Shown here piece by piece: positions 1-6,595 of a stretch of 7,786 nt of DNA (its first letter is position 1; each line of letters opens with the position of its first letter). Under the pieces are notes generated by a model, which ran no database searches, was not told the origin of the DNA, and saw nothing but the letters and a program-made list of their open reading frames with translations. Location of the stretch: positions 1-7,786 of the forward strand of contig JAEWYV010000148.1 in NCBI GenBank assembly GCA_023458615.1. The letters are read 5' to 3'. The position numbers were made by a program, and so were the translations under genes. The stretch comes from Bacillota bacterium (lineage in GTDB: Bacteria > Bacillota > Clostridia > Christensenellales > CAG-138).

Positions 1-590
1 AGCGCGAGCACGAAGCCAAGGTGTACGCGCGTGCCGGGTAGAATCGTCGGCAGATAGGCGCTCTTTGCAATCGCGTCCGTCTGGAGATATTCCGCTTTGG
101 TCTCCTGTAGACTGGTGCGCAGCAAAAAGTCCATCAGCGCGCTGACCACATAGGTGGACATCATGCTCACGAGAAATTCGTTTGCGCGGAAACGGGACTT
201 GGCATAGCCAATCAACCCGCCGACCACTGCGCCAGCGGCAAAGGACGCTACCAGCACGATGAGCAGCAGCAACGCCTGCGGAACGCGATCACCCAGCCAG
301 AGTGAGAGCGCGATGGCGACGATAGCGCCCGCGTAAAACTGTCCCTGCGCGCCGATGTTAAAGAGGTTTGCCTTATAGGTAAACGCAAAGGCCAGCGAGG
401 TGAAGATCAGAGGCGTCGCTTTGACCAGAATTTCGCCAATCGTATACCCGTCGGACGCAATCTTTTTCACCGCGAGGGAGATGACCTCGACGGGATTGAG
501 CTTGAGAAAGAGCAGCAGGCTCGCGCTGATGACGAGGCCAACAAGCACCGCGCCGATGTTATAGAGCGGAACGCCGAGTCGCTTCTTCAT
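1..590 (-). CDS. ABC transporter permease, BMP/nucleoside-importer type (partial, C-terminus beyond left edge)
   Basis: An inner-membrane permease subunit of the BPD_transp_2 family, resembling NupP/YufP of nucleoside importers. It would form the translocation path together with a second permease. I translated it from ATG at 590 and 196 residues are visible without a stop; family members are usually around 350 residues, so about the last third or more is missing. It starts MKKRLGVPLYNIGAVLVGLV, giving a first membrane segment at about residues 8-29. More hydrophobic segments lie at about 57-72, 85-99 and 105-129. The motif FNIGAQGQF (about 77-85) is a hallmark of this permease family, and the segment RANEFLVSMMSTYV (about 135-148) fits the conserved cytoplasmic loop. 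Its ATG overlaps the ATPase stop as ATGA, and AGGAGG (598-603) lies 7 bases upstream, so the two are translationally coupled. Family assignment is firm; the substrate is inferred from the neighbours. Confidence 0.93.
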   Translation of the reverse strand, partial: MKKRLGVPLYNIGAVLVGLVISASLLLFLKLNPVEVISLAVKKIASDGYTIGEILVKATPLIFTSLAFAFTYKANLFNIGAQGQFYAGAIVAIALSLWLGDRVPQALLLLIVLVASFAAGAVVGGLIGYAKSRFRANEFLVSMMSTYVVSALMDFLLRTSLQETKAEYLQTDAIAKSAYLPTILPGTRVHLGFVLA

Positions 591-2167
591 GCTTTCGCCT
601 CCTGTTGATCCGTTACGCCTGCCATCAGAAGCCCGATTTCGGCGGTTGTCTTTTCTCCATTGTGAAATACACCCATCAGCCTGCCGCGATACATGACCGC
701 AATCCGGTCGCAGAGCTCAAAGAGCTCTGTCAACTCCGTTGAAACGAGCAGGACTGCTTTCTTGCCCTCTTTTTCTTCGAGAATCACCTTGTGGATGCGG
801 TCAACCGCGCCCATGTCGAGTCCGCGCGTCGGCTGGTTGAAGATGAGCAGCTTTTTACCCAGATCAACCTCACGCGCGAGGACGACCTTTTGCTGATTGC
901 CGCCGGAGAGGCTACGCGCCGTGTCGCTTGGCCCTGTGGCCTTCACGCGGTGCTCGGTAATCTTCTCCGCGGTGTAGCAGTTGAGTGCTTTTTGGCGGAT
1001 GAAGCCGTGGTTTTGCCAGCGCCCCGAAAAACTGCTCTTGAGCAGCATGTTTTCCGCGAGGGTCATATCCATCACCATCGCGTCGCGATAGCGATCCACC
1101 GGAACGTAGCCGATGCCCGCTTCGATGCGTGCGCGGATGCTGTCCTTTGTGATGTCGCGCCCGAGGAAGCGAATCTCGCCGCATGTGGGCTGCTTCGATC
1201 CTGAGAGGATGTCGCAAAGCTCGTCCTGCCCGTTTCCGCTGACGCCTGCGATGCCGAAGATTTCGCCTTCGTGCACTGCAAAGCTTACGCTATCCACGCA
1301 AGCGGAGGTGCCCTTGAGCGCAAGGGAAACGTTGTCCAACTCCAGCACGCTGATCGCGTGCTCATAGTCTAGCGCGCAATCGCGCTCCGGCGGGACAATC
1401 TCCTGGCCGATCATGAGGCGCGCGAGCTCCTGCTCGTTTGTCTCCGCGCGGCGGACGGTGTCCACCACTACGCCGTTTCGCATGACTACGATCCGGTCGG
1501 CGACCTCCATGACCTCCTTGAGCTTGTGGGTGATGAAGACCACGCTGTTGCCCTGCTTGGTGAAGTCGTGTATGAACTGCATGAGCACCTCAGACTCCTG
1601 CGGCGTGAGTACCGCCGTTGGTTCGTCCATGATGAGGATGCTCGCGTTGATGTAGAGTGCCTTGAGGATTTCTATTTTTTGCTGAACGCCGACGGCAAGC
1701 TCGCCGACCATTCGATCCACCGGGATGTCAAAGCCGTAGGTTTCCGCGAGCGTGCGGATGCGGCGGTTGCATTCGGCTATGGGAATATATCCGTGTACGT
1801 TGCCGAGGATGATGTTCTCGGTTGCCGTATGGGTTGGCACGAGGGAAAAGTGCTGCTGAATCATTGCGATGCCGAGTTGCATCGCGTCCGCGGGGGACTT
1901 GATCTGCCGCTCTTCCCCGCGAATTTTAATCGTGCCTTCGTCCTTTCCATACAGGCCGTACAGAATTTTCATAATCGTGCTTTTGCCCGCGCCGTTTTCG
2001 CCAAGCAGCGCCACCACCTCGCCTGCATGGACAGTGATGGAGACATCCTTATTGGCAACGACCTTGGCAAAATATTTGGAGACGTGCGAAATTTCTACGA
2101 CGGGCTCGGTGGAAACGGATGCCGCCGTGCTTGCGTCGGAAGTGACTTTTTCAACAGGAGCAGGCAT
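587..2167 (-). CDS. ABC transporter ATP-binding protein with two nucleotide-binding domains, nucleoside-importer type
   Basis: A cytoplasmic ATPase of 526 residues carrying two fused nucleotide-binding domains, as in NupO/YufO and RbsA/MglA-type importers. It powers uptake of the ligand delivered by the BMP lipoprotein encoded upstream. Domain 1 (about 24-255) has Walker A GENGAGKS at 56-63, Q-loop IQQHF near 103-107, signature LAVGVQQK at 157-164 (commonly LSVG), Walker B ILIMDEPT at 177-184 and H-loop His214. Domain 2 (about 274-518) has a degenerate P-loop GVSGNGQDE at 308-316, an intact LSGGNQQK signature at 420-427 and a degenerate Walker B LLIFNQPTRGLD at 440-451, in which Asn and Gln replace the usual Asp-Glu. 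This asymmetry is typical of the family, so only one catalytic site is expected to work fully. AAGGAGAA (2175-2182) lies 7 bases before ATG 2167. The roughly 20 N-terminal residues ahead of the domain are Ala/Ser/Thr-rich and look unstructured. The gene follows the lipoprotein gene after 170 bp and overlaps the permease start by 4 bases. Confidence 0.96.
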   Translation of the reverse strand: MPAPVEKVTSDASTAASVSTEPVVEISHVSKYFAKVVANKDVSITVHAGEVVALLGENGAGKSTIMKILYGLYGKDEGTIKIRGEERQIKSPADAMQLGIAMIQQHFSLVPTHTATENIILGNVHGYIPIAECNRRIRTLAETYGFDIPVDRMVGELAVGVQQKIEILKALYINASILIMDEPTAVLTPQESEVLMQFIHDFTKQGNSVVFITHKLKEVMEVADRIVVMRNGVVVDTVRRAETNEQELARLMIGQEIVPPERDCALDYEHAISVLELDNVSLALKGTSACVDSVSFAVHEGEIFGIAGVSGNGQDELCDILSGSKQPTCGEIRFLGRDITKDSIRARIEAGIGYVPVDRYRDAMVMDMTLAENMLLKSSFSGRWQNHGFIRQKALNCYTAEKITEHRVKATGPSDTARSLSGGNQQKVVLAREVDLGKKLLIFNQPTRGLDMGAVDRIHKVILEEKEGKKAVLLVSTELTELFELCDRIAVMYRGRLMGVFHNGEKTTAEIGLLMAGVTDQQEAKA

Positions 2168-2190
2168 GTTGGTGTTCTCCTTATCAATAA

Positions 2191-2262
2191 ACCGGACGCC
2201 GGAGAGCCATGCGATCTTGGCGAATGCTCGCGGTAAGAAGGCTTTGGCAGCCGGCGTCCGGT
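2191..2262 (-). promoter_or_regulatory. Large intercistronic inverted repeat between lipoprotein and ATPase genes
   Basis: ACCGGACGCCGG (2191-2202) and its exact reverse complement CCGGCGTCCGGT (2251-2262) form a perfect 12-bp GC-rich stem around 48 bases. A smaller GCCA/TGGC pair lies inside the loop (2206-2209 with 2218-2221). In the minus-strand transcript it comes about 75 bases after the lipoprotein stop. It is followed only by TTTATTG, not a T-run, and then by the ATPase ribosome binding site. That fits an intercistronic stem that protects the lipoprotein mRNA or partly attenuates the downstream genes, as is common after binding-protein genes. It fits a full terminator less well. The structure is seen; the role is inferred. 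Confidence 0.6.
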
Positions 2263-2295
2263 CGGATGATGCGTTTGATTGTTACTGTGTTTCTG

Positions 2296-2319
2296 TGTCA
2301 GGGGTTGGCAAGTCTGACA
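2296..2319 (-). repeat. Small inverted repeat just after the lipoprotein stop
   Basis: TGTCAG (2296-2301) and CTGACA (2314-2319) form a 6-bp stem with a 12-base loop, within 42 bases of the lipoprotein stop codon. It lacks a T-run. It could add to 3'-end protection together with the larger stem at 2191-2262. A 6-bp repeat can also arise by chance. Confidence 0.3.
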
Positions 2320-2337
2320 GATGGGGTTACTGACAAA

Positions 2338-3420
2338 TCAATCAAACAGCGCCTTGAGGTCTACCGTGCCGGCTTTGAGCGCTTCAACTGCTGCGTTGCA
2401 GGCGTCTACGGCTTCCTTCGGGCAGTTCTCGGTGTAGACGGGGAAATAGATGCCTTCCGCTACGCCGACTTCGATGGTCTGGTGACCCTTCAGGTTACCC
2501 TGCAGCCAGTTGTTGATGGCCCAAACATACATGGTCGCATAATCAAAGTTGATGGAAGCGACAACGGTTTTGGGGTCGATGGTGGTCTGGTCGGAGGAGT
2601 AGCCAACGACTTTCGCACCCTTTTCGATTGCGCCGTTGATGACGCCGAGGCCGAGTTCGTTTGCATAGGCAAACATCACGTCTGCGCCTTCGTCAATCAT
2701 GTTTTCGGACATCTGCTTACCAAGCGCGATATCGCTCCAGCTGTTGGCATAGGCAAGGTTGAAGGAAGCGTCCGCAATGCCGCGTTCTTTGGCGATGGAG
2801 ACGGCGGTTTTGCCGTAGACAGCCATGAGGTCCTGCATCGCCTGGTTCGGGTCGCCGCCGATCATGCCAAACTTGCCGCTCTCGGTGATGTAGCCTGCGA
2901 CGATTGCCGCGAGGTAGGATGCTTCATATTCTTTCGGGAAGAGGGGGCAGAGGTTGTCGCCGTCGTTGTTGGAGCCGTTGACCAGCATGAACAGCGTGTC
3001 AGGATAGCTCGCCGCAACGGTTGCGGCTGCTTCGTCAAACTGGGATCCTGCCGCCATGATGATGTCATAGCCGCGCTCTGCATATTCACGGAAGGTTGAC
3101 TCAAAGTCGGCTTCCTGAACGGCTTCGACATATTCCATGTTGGTGCCGAGCTTTTCGTTGCAGGCGACTACGCCGGCATAGTTGGAGGCGTTCCAGCCCT
3201 GGTCATTGATCTGACCCGGGAGCAGCAGAACAATTTTCACATCCGCGGCGGTCTTCGCTGCGGGGGCTTCGGTCGCATCTGCGGCAGGGGCTTCGGTTGC
3301 TTCCGCGGCGACGGCCTCGGTCGCTTCTGCGGCGGGTTCGGTTGTTGCGGCGGGCGCGCAGCCGACGAACATCGCACAGATCATGAGCAGTGCAAGTACG
3401 AGCGCAATAGACTTCTTCAT
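2338..3420 (-). CDS. BMP-family substrate-binding lipoprotein (nucleoside-type ABC importer)
   Basis: The extracellular, membrane-anchored ligand-binding subunit of the importer, related to BmpA/TmpC/PnrA and NupN/YufN, which bind nucleosides. I place the start at ATG 3420 (360 residues) because AAGGAGG (3427-3433) lies 6 bases upstream and the product then begins MKKSIALVLALL, a classic signal peptide. A start 9 codons earlier is open but has no ribosome site and adds charged residues before the signal. The lipobox is FVGC with Cys21 as the predicted lipidation site; Phe at -3 is slightly unusual. Residues about 22-60 are a low-complexity Ala/Glu/Thr/Pro tether. The periplasmic-binding fold follows: GQINDQGWNASNYAGV (69-84) is the characteristic first ligand-pocket segment, and EYEASYLAAIVAGYITESGK (164-183) is another family hallmark. 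It is the first transporter gene, after its own probable promoter and a leader hairpin. The exact ligand is not proven. Confidence 0.95.
   Translation of the reverse strand: MKKSIALVLALLMICAMFVGCAPAATTEPAAEATEAVAAEATEAPAADATEAPAAKTAADVKIVLLLPGQINDQGWNASNYAGVVACNEKLGTNMEYVEAVQEADFESTFREYAERGYDIIMAAGSQFDEAAATVAASYPDTLFMLVNGSNNDGDNLCPLFPKEYEASYLAAIVAGYITESGKFGMIGGDPNQAMQDLMAVYGKTAVSIAKERGIADASFNLAYANSWSDIALGKQMSENMIDEGADVMFAYANELGLGVINGAIEKGAKVVGYSSDQTTIDPKTVVASINFDYATMYVWAINNWLQGNLKGHQTIEVGVAEGIYFPVYTENCPKEAVDACNAAVEALKAGTVDLKALFD
3257..3352 (-). repeat. 24-bp imperfect tandem repeat coding the lipoprotein tether
   Basis: Three consecutive 24-base units (3257-3280, 3281-3304, 3305-3328) followed by a degenerate fourth partial unit encode an eight-residue repeat of the type A-[ED]-A-T-E-A-[PV]-A. 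The units share a GCTTCGGT-like core on the plus strand. The encoded stretch lies between lipidated Cys21 and the binding domain, so it acts as a flexible spacer from the membrane. Such arrays can change in copy number by slippage. Confidence 0.7.
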
Positions 3421-3446
3421 GTGGATCCTCCTTAATTCTCTCTGCA

Positions 3447-3482
3447 AACTATAGCCTTGAACATCTTTGTTCGGCTACAGTT
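3447..3482 (-). promoter_or_regulatory. Leader hairpin or operator upstream of the lipoprotein gene
   Basis: On the minus strand AACTGTAGCC (3482-3473) pairs fully with GGCTATAGTT (3456-3447), counting one G-U pair. Inside that, GAACA (3472-3468) pairs with TGTTC (3463-3459) around an AAGA tetraloop, with a two-base bulge. This gives a 10-bp plus 5-bp stem that ends about 27 bases before the start codon, leaving the ribosome site free. With the predicted transcription start near 3478 it would form the very 5' end of the mRNA. It could stabilise the message, or as DNA act as an operator. It carries no recognisable riboswitch core. Confidence 0.55.
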
Positions 3483-3484
3483 CG

Positions 3485-3514
3485 ATTTTACGCCTATAAA
3501 TTGGAGCTTCTCAA
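3485..3514 (-). promoter_or_regulatory. Probable sigma-A-type promoter for the transporter operon
   Basis: On the minus strand, -35 TTGAGA (3514-3509) and -10 TAAAAT (3490-3485) each match 5 of 6 consensus bases and are 18 bp apart. This predicts a start near 3478 and a leader of about 57 bases before ATG 3420. A second, poorer candidate -10, TATAGT (3454-3449), lies within the downstream inverted repeat and has no good -35. The promoter is predicted by eye only. Confidence 0.5.
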
Positions 3515-3545
3515 TGCGGGTGAATTACGGTTTTGTCGAAAATCT

Positions 3546-3570
3546 TACACATCTACACAAGAAGTTCACA
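3546..3570 (-). promoter_or_regulatory. Candidate activator-binding direct repeats upstream of the transporter promoter
   Basis: TACACA (3546-3551), TACACA (3554-3559) and TTCACA (3565-3570) are short direct repeats; the second and third are 11 bp apart, about one helical turn. They lie about 70-90 bp upstream of the predicted start. AraC-type response regulators usually bind direct repeats in such positions, and the regulator gene is immediately upstream. The link to that regulator is inference. Confidence 0.25.
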
Positions 3571-3593
3571 ATCGTAATGGCACCAACGCCAAA

Positions 3594-3613
3594 CGCCGCC
3601 TGAACTGGCGGCG
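3594..3613 (-). terminator. Possible weak intrinsic terminator after the response regulator gene
   Basis: CGCCGCC (3594-3600) and GGCGGCG (3607-3613) form a perfect, very GC-rich 7-bp stem with a 6-base loop, only 16 bases after the regulator stop codon at 3630. In the minus-strand transcript just three Ts follow the stem, so termination may be partial. It separates the two-component genes from the transporter promoter. Confidence 0.45.
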
Positions 3614-3629
3614 CAATGATTGTATGAAC

Positions 3630-4391
3630 TCAGGTTTTATCCTTGCTGGCGGCAAATTTATTGCGGTAGTCCAGCGGGGTCATGCCGTATTTTTTGCGGA
3701 ACGCGCTGCTGAAATACCGCGCGTCCGAAAACCCGACCAGCTCGGAGATATCCCCGATCTTTCGGCTGATATCTGCGAGATAAATCCGGGAGCGCTCCAT
3801 GCGCACATCGTTCAGATAGTCCGAAAAATTCTGCCCGGTTGTTTTTTTGAAGAGCTCGGAAAGATAGTTCGGCGAGATGTAGAGCGCGTTTGCCGCGTCC
3901 TTAAGCGATAGCTTTCCACGATAGTTCTGCTCGATATACTCAATGGCGCGTAAGATCAACAGGTTCTGCACGGGCGGCGAGCCTTCCGGCGGAACCACAG
4001 CACGGCGGAGCGCCTCGGCTCGCTGGGACAGCTCCTGCTCAATCTGTTCCAGCGTCTGTGTGATTTCATCCGGCGAGGTGGGCTTGGTCACGTATTTTCG
4101 CACGCCGAGCTCAATGGCGCGCTGCGCATAGTCAAAGCGGCTGTATCCGCTGATGATGATAACCGGTATCTCGTGGTTGACCTTGCGAATCTGATACACC
4201 ATATCCAGCCCCTGCATACCGGGCATCTGGATATCGGTGATGATGACGTCCACCTCGTTTTCATAGAGAAAATTCAGCGCGCTCTCGGCCTCGGCAAACG
4301 CACCGGAGACCACCCAGCCCTCGTGACTGGCGAGTAGCTTGCTCAATCCCTTTCGAATCTTGGGTTCATCGTCTACGATAATGATATTCAT
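3630..4391 (-). CDS. AraC-type DNA-binding response regulator (YesN-like)
   Basis: A 253-residue cytoplasmic regulator, predicted to be phosphorylated by the histidine kinase encoded just upstream and then to control transcription, most likely of the adjacent transporter genes. The receiver domain (about 1-120) has acidic residues Asp7-Asp8, phospho-acceptor Asp53 within DVIITDIQMPGM, Ser81 at the switch position and Lys103 in KYVTKP. A linker (about 120-142) is rich in Glu, Arg and Pro. The C-terminal AraC domain (about 145-246) has two helix-turn-helix units: LSLKDAANALYISPNYLSEL (161-180) and, after it, the segment around IGDISELVGFSDARYFSSAF with the typical GF.D..YFS..F.K.G.TP pattern. 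This is shorter than many YesN proteins (around 500), because there is no long middle domain. It starts at ATG 4391 with GGGGAGGG (4401-4408) nine bases upstream and overlaps the kinase stop by ATGA. Confidence 0.95.
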   Translation of the reverse strand: MNIIIVDDEPKIRKGLSKLLASHEGWVVSGAFAEAESALNFLYENEVDVIITDIQMPGMQGLDMVYQIRKVNHEIPVIIISGYSRFDYAQRAIELGVRKYVTKPTSPDEITQTLEQIEQELSQRAEALRRAVVPPEGSPPVQNLLILRAIEYIEQNYRGKLSLKDAANALYISPNYLSELFKKTTGQNFSDYLNDVRMERSRIYLADISRKIGDISELVGFSDARYFSSAFRKKYGMTPLDYRNKFAASKDKT

Positions 4392-6193
4392 GTGCGCATT
4401 CCCTCCCCGTCGGATTCGATCATTTGAGGTTCGTTCAGCATGGCGGGTTCTTCGTCCAGCGGAAGGACGATCGTGATGGAGAGCCCGCCGCCGAGCGTGT
4501 TATCCACAACAAATTCGCAGCGATCGCTGAAATGCAGCTGTAATCGCCTTGCCACATTCCGAACGCCGATGTTTTTATAGCCGATGGAATCATTGCAGAG
4601 CAGTCGCTTAAACTGGTAGAGCTCATCCGGGGTCATGCCGCGACCATTGTCGCTAACGGTGATATATACCCGGCTCCCCGCGCGGATGGCGCTGACGCGG
4701 AGGATGCCTGCGCGTCCGGAATTATGGATGCCGTGGTCGATGGCGTTCTCAATCAGCGGTTGCAAGATCAGCTTGGGTACCTTAAAGGACTCCAGCGAGG
4801 GGTCAAGATTCAGGGTAAACTCCAGCCGGTCTTCCAGCCGGAATTTTTGAATCATCAGGTAGTCCCTGACATGCCTGCACTCTTCTGAAAGCGTCACCAT
4901 GGAACTCGCGGTGTCCATGGTGTATTGCATAAGCTTGCCGAGCGCGACCACAATCGCGCTGACCTCCATCTCATCCCGGTCGATCAGCATCCAGTTGATG
5001 GTATCGAGCGTGTTATAGAGAAAATGCGGGTTAATCTGCGCCTGTAACGCCTCGATTTCGGCGTTTTTTTGCGCAATTTTCTCCTGATAAACCTGATTGA
5101 CGAGGATATGGATGCGGTTGACCATATAGTTGAAGGTTTCGGTGAGTTCGCCGATCTCATCCCGCCGGTCATTTTCCAGCTGCAGATCAAAATTTTTGTC
5201 CTGCACCTGCTTCATGCCGTTTTTGAGCCGCGCAAGCGGCTTGGTGATTGCCAGAGCAAGAATCAGGAGGAACAGCGAAGCCAGCACCACGGAGATTGCA
5301 ACCAGCACCACGGTGTATTGCTTGAGGGAACTTGCCTCGGGAAATAGCTTGTTGTCGGGAATCATTGTGAACGTGACCCAACCGGTCAGGCCGTTGTACT
5401 GCGAGCAGACATAATACATATTGCCGCCCAGCTCGATGTTGGATTTTCGCTCGCCCGCCTGATAGCGCAATAGAATGTCCTTTCGCCAGTCGTCGCGCAC
5501 GGCATTGTCTCCGCAGATGATTGCGCCTTCGCGATCCGTGATAAACGTGGTTTGGTAGCCCAATATCTTCTGCTTGGTCAGAATATAGCTGCCGAATGTG
5601 CGGGGGTTGATCTCTGCAACAACAAGTCCGATGGTTTCCAGATGTTCGTCTTGCAGCCCCGCGTAGACCAATAGCCCATCCGCCGCCTCAGGTTCTGTTT
5701 CGTATAACCCGCTTGTGAGGTTGGACCAGATTGCCTTGCCGGGATATCGCCCCGCGCGCTCATAAAGCTCTGCGAGCATCACAGGATCAATGGTTGCATC
5801 CTCGGTGCGGCTCGTGTAAACCACTTCGCCGCCCAGCAGGATATTGACGTCGCTGATTTCGCCAAACGGACCGAACAGGTTTTGGCAAAGCAACGAGAGG
5901 GAGGTGGTGCCTACGAGCGCGGAGCCTTCGATCGAGCCTGCCCGAATCAGCTCGCCTGCCTCCGAACTGCCCGCAACGGTCTGCATCAGGCTGTCGATTT
6001 GGCGTACCTTTACGTTTAGGCTGACATCGACGCGGTTGATTGTATCGGATAGCACCCGCTTCTCACTCTGGCGAACGACCTTATCCGCCTTTTGATAGGA
6101 AAGCACACCGATGACAACACCAAGCAGCGCGAGCGGAATCGCGCCCATGATGAGCAGTTTTTTCCAGAATGAGACATTGCGAAAGAAGTGCAT
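4388..6193 (-). CDS. Membrane sensor histidine kinase (YesM/LytS-type His_kinase family)
   Basis: A 601-residue kinase that senses an extracellular signal and phosphorylates the overlapping response regulator. Membrane segment 1 is at about 13-33 and segment 2 at about 293-317, enclosing an extracellular domain of about 260 residues. Its second half (YQTTFITDREGAIICGDN, 213-230) looks like a dCache-type sensor. A HAMP linker follows (about 313-366), then a coiled-coil stretch and the His_kinase box ALQAQINPHFLYNTLDTINW with phospho-acceptor His390. The ATPase part has the N box LQPLIENAIDHGI (478-490, Asn483), the G1 box VSDNGRGM (513-520) and a late GGGLSITIVLPL segment (568-579). ATG 6193 has AGGAG (6200-6204) six bases upstream. 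Relatives usually sit beside sugar ABC transporters of the CUT1 type; here the neighbour is a BMP-type importer. Direct control of that importer is inferred from position. Confidence 0.95.
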   Translation of the reverse strand: MHFFRNVSFWKKLLIMGAIPLALLGVVIGVLSYQKADKVVRQSEKRVLSDTINRVDVSLNVKVRQIDSLMQTVAGSSEAGELIRAGSIEGSALVGTTSLSLLCQNLFGPFGEISDVNILLGGEVVYTSRTEDATIDPVMLAELYERAGRYPGKAIWSNLTSGLYETEPEAADGLLVYAGLQDEHLETIGLVVAEINPRTFGSYILTKQKILGYQTTFITDREGAIICGDNAVRDDWRKDILLRYQAGERKSNIELGGNMYYVCSQYNGLTGWVTFTMIPDNKLFPEASSLKQYTVVLVAISVVLASLFLLILALAITKPLARLKNGMKQVQDKNFDLQLENDRRDEIGELTETFNYMVNRIHILVNQVYQEKIAQKNAEIEALQAQINPHFLYNTLDTINWMLIDRDEMEVSAIVVALGKLMQYTMDTASSMVTLSEECRHVRDYLMIQKFRLEDRLEFTLNLDPSLESFKVPKLILQPLIENAIDHGIHNSGRAGILRVSAIRAGSRVYITVSDNGRGMTPDELYQFKRLLCNDSIGYKNIGVRNVARRLQLHFSDRCEFVVDNTLGGGLSITIVLPLDEEPAMLNEPQMIESDGEGMRT

Positions 6194-6302
6194 CCGTGGC
6201 TCCTGTTCTGATAATAGGTGACCTCACGATAGAAGCTTTTCAAGGGGATCCGCTGCGATAAAAAACGACGATGTTGCAAAAAAAGCGTCATGACTGCGCA
6301 GA

Positions 6303-6316
6303 GTCCATGATTGGAC
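6303..6316. promoter_or_regulatory. Small inverted repeat at the predicted kinase transcription start
   Basis: GTCCA (6303-6307) and TGGAC (6312-6316) form a perfect 5-bp inverted repeat with a 4-base spacer. It sits at the start site predicted from the promoter candidate at 6323-6351. This would be a natural place for a repressor or for a small 5' stem, but a repeat this short may be chance. Confidence 0.25.
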
Positions 6317-6322
6317 AGTTGC

Positions 6323-6351
6323 ATTGTATCGAATGTTGAAAGGGAATTCAA
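6323..6351 (-). promoter_or_regulatory. Candidate promoter for the kinase-regulator operon
   Basis: On the minus strand, -35 TTGAAT (6351-6346, 4 of 6) and -10 TACAAT (6328-6323, 5 of 6) are separated by exactly 17 bp. The predicted start is near 6316, giving a leader of about 122 bases before ATG 6193. This is the best promoter I find in the spacer, judged by eye only. Read-through from the GntR gene is possible as well. Confidence 0.4.
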
Positions 6352-6514
6352 ACGTTTCTGATGTGTAAGCAGCAATGGCAGGTTCTTTCGCTGCTGATAT
6401 GTGACGCTTTTCAATGGATCGTGCTGCCACTCAAATCGCCGATGCCAGAGTCATTCGTTCACCTGTATCATGCCTGCAATCATTCTGGTGAATAGGAAGG
6501 TGAATATAGAACAA

Positions 6515-6542
6515 CGGCAGACCGGTTCATTCCAATCTGCCG
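6515..6542 (-). terminator. Possible intrinsic terminator of the GntR gene
   Basis: CGGCAGA (6515-6521) and TCTGCCG (6536-6542) form a perfect 7-bp stem with a 14-base loop, about 54 bases after the GntR stop codon. In the minus-strand transcript it is followed by TTGTTCTATATT, a T-rich but interrupted tail. It is plausible as a moderate terminator separating the repressor gene from the two-component operon. Confidence 0.45.
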
Positions 6543-6595
6543 CTGATGGCTTAGATTTTCTATCAAAAATTGTGCGGTGATGCCGGTTCGCCGAG

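Larger units (their letters stand above)
6235..6444. repeat. Imperfect 39-bp direct repeat flanking the kinase promoter candidate
   Basis: Copies are at 6235-6273 and 6406-6444. Both begin GCTTTTCAA and end CGATG (6269-6273; 6440-6444), share GCTGC at the same offset, and agree at 27 of 39 positions without gaps. A GGATC in each aligns after a small shift. Upstream bases are also similar (CTGATA...GTGAC). The copies are offset by 171 bp: one lies in the kinase leader, the other upstream of the candidate -35. This may be a local duplication or a pair of binding sites; its function is unknown. Confidence 0.4.
6194..6595. other. 402-bp spacer between GntR gene and kinase gene
   Basis: I see no convincing gene here; short open frames on both strands lack ribosome sites and family features. 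It holds a terminator-like stem for the GntR gene (6515-6542), a kinase promoter candidate (6323-6351), a small inverted repeat at its predicted start (6303-6316), two A-tracts (6260-6265 and 6278-6284, T-runs in the minus-strand transcript) and an imperfect 39-bp direct repeat (6235-6273 and 6406-6444). The T-run at 6284-6278 follows only a weak GCG/CGC stem, so I do not call it a terminator. Confidence 0.6.

Noticed and set aside
836..850. Loss of Walker B acidic residues in ATPase domain 2 as a sign of a broken gene
   Set aside because: Degenerate second-domain Walker motifs are usual in this double-domain importer family, and the gene is otherwise full length with an intact first domain.
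1526..2236. Plus-strand open frame (236 codons) opposite the ATPase gene
   Set aside because: Antisense shadow of a gene with intact Walker and signature motifs.
2209..3099. Long plus-strand open frame (296 codons) opposite the lipoprotein gene
   Set aside because: It lies almost entirely antisense to the lipoprotein gene, which has a signal peptide, lipobox and family motifs. The frame has no ribosome site and no recognisable domain.
3421..3447. Earlier start for the lipoprotein (9 extra residues)
   Set aside because: It would put charged residues before the signal peptide and translate through the AAGGAGG ribosome site that clearly serves ATG 3420.
3421..3629. Purine or other metabolite riboswitch ahead of the transporter genes
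   Set aside because: The leader predicted from the promoter is only about 57 bases, consists mainly of one hairpin, and shows none of the conserved core motifs of the known purine-type riboswitches that I could recognise.
6016..6430. Minus-strand short frames in the spacer upstream of the kinase
   Set aside because: They overlap the kinase start, have no family resemblance or ribosome site, and the region looks regulatory.
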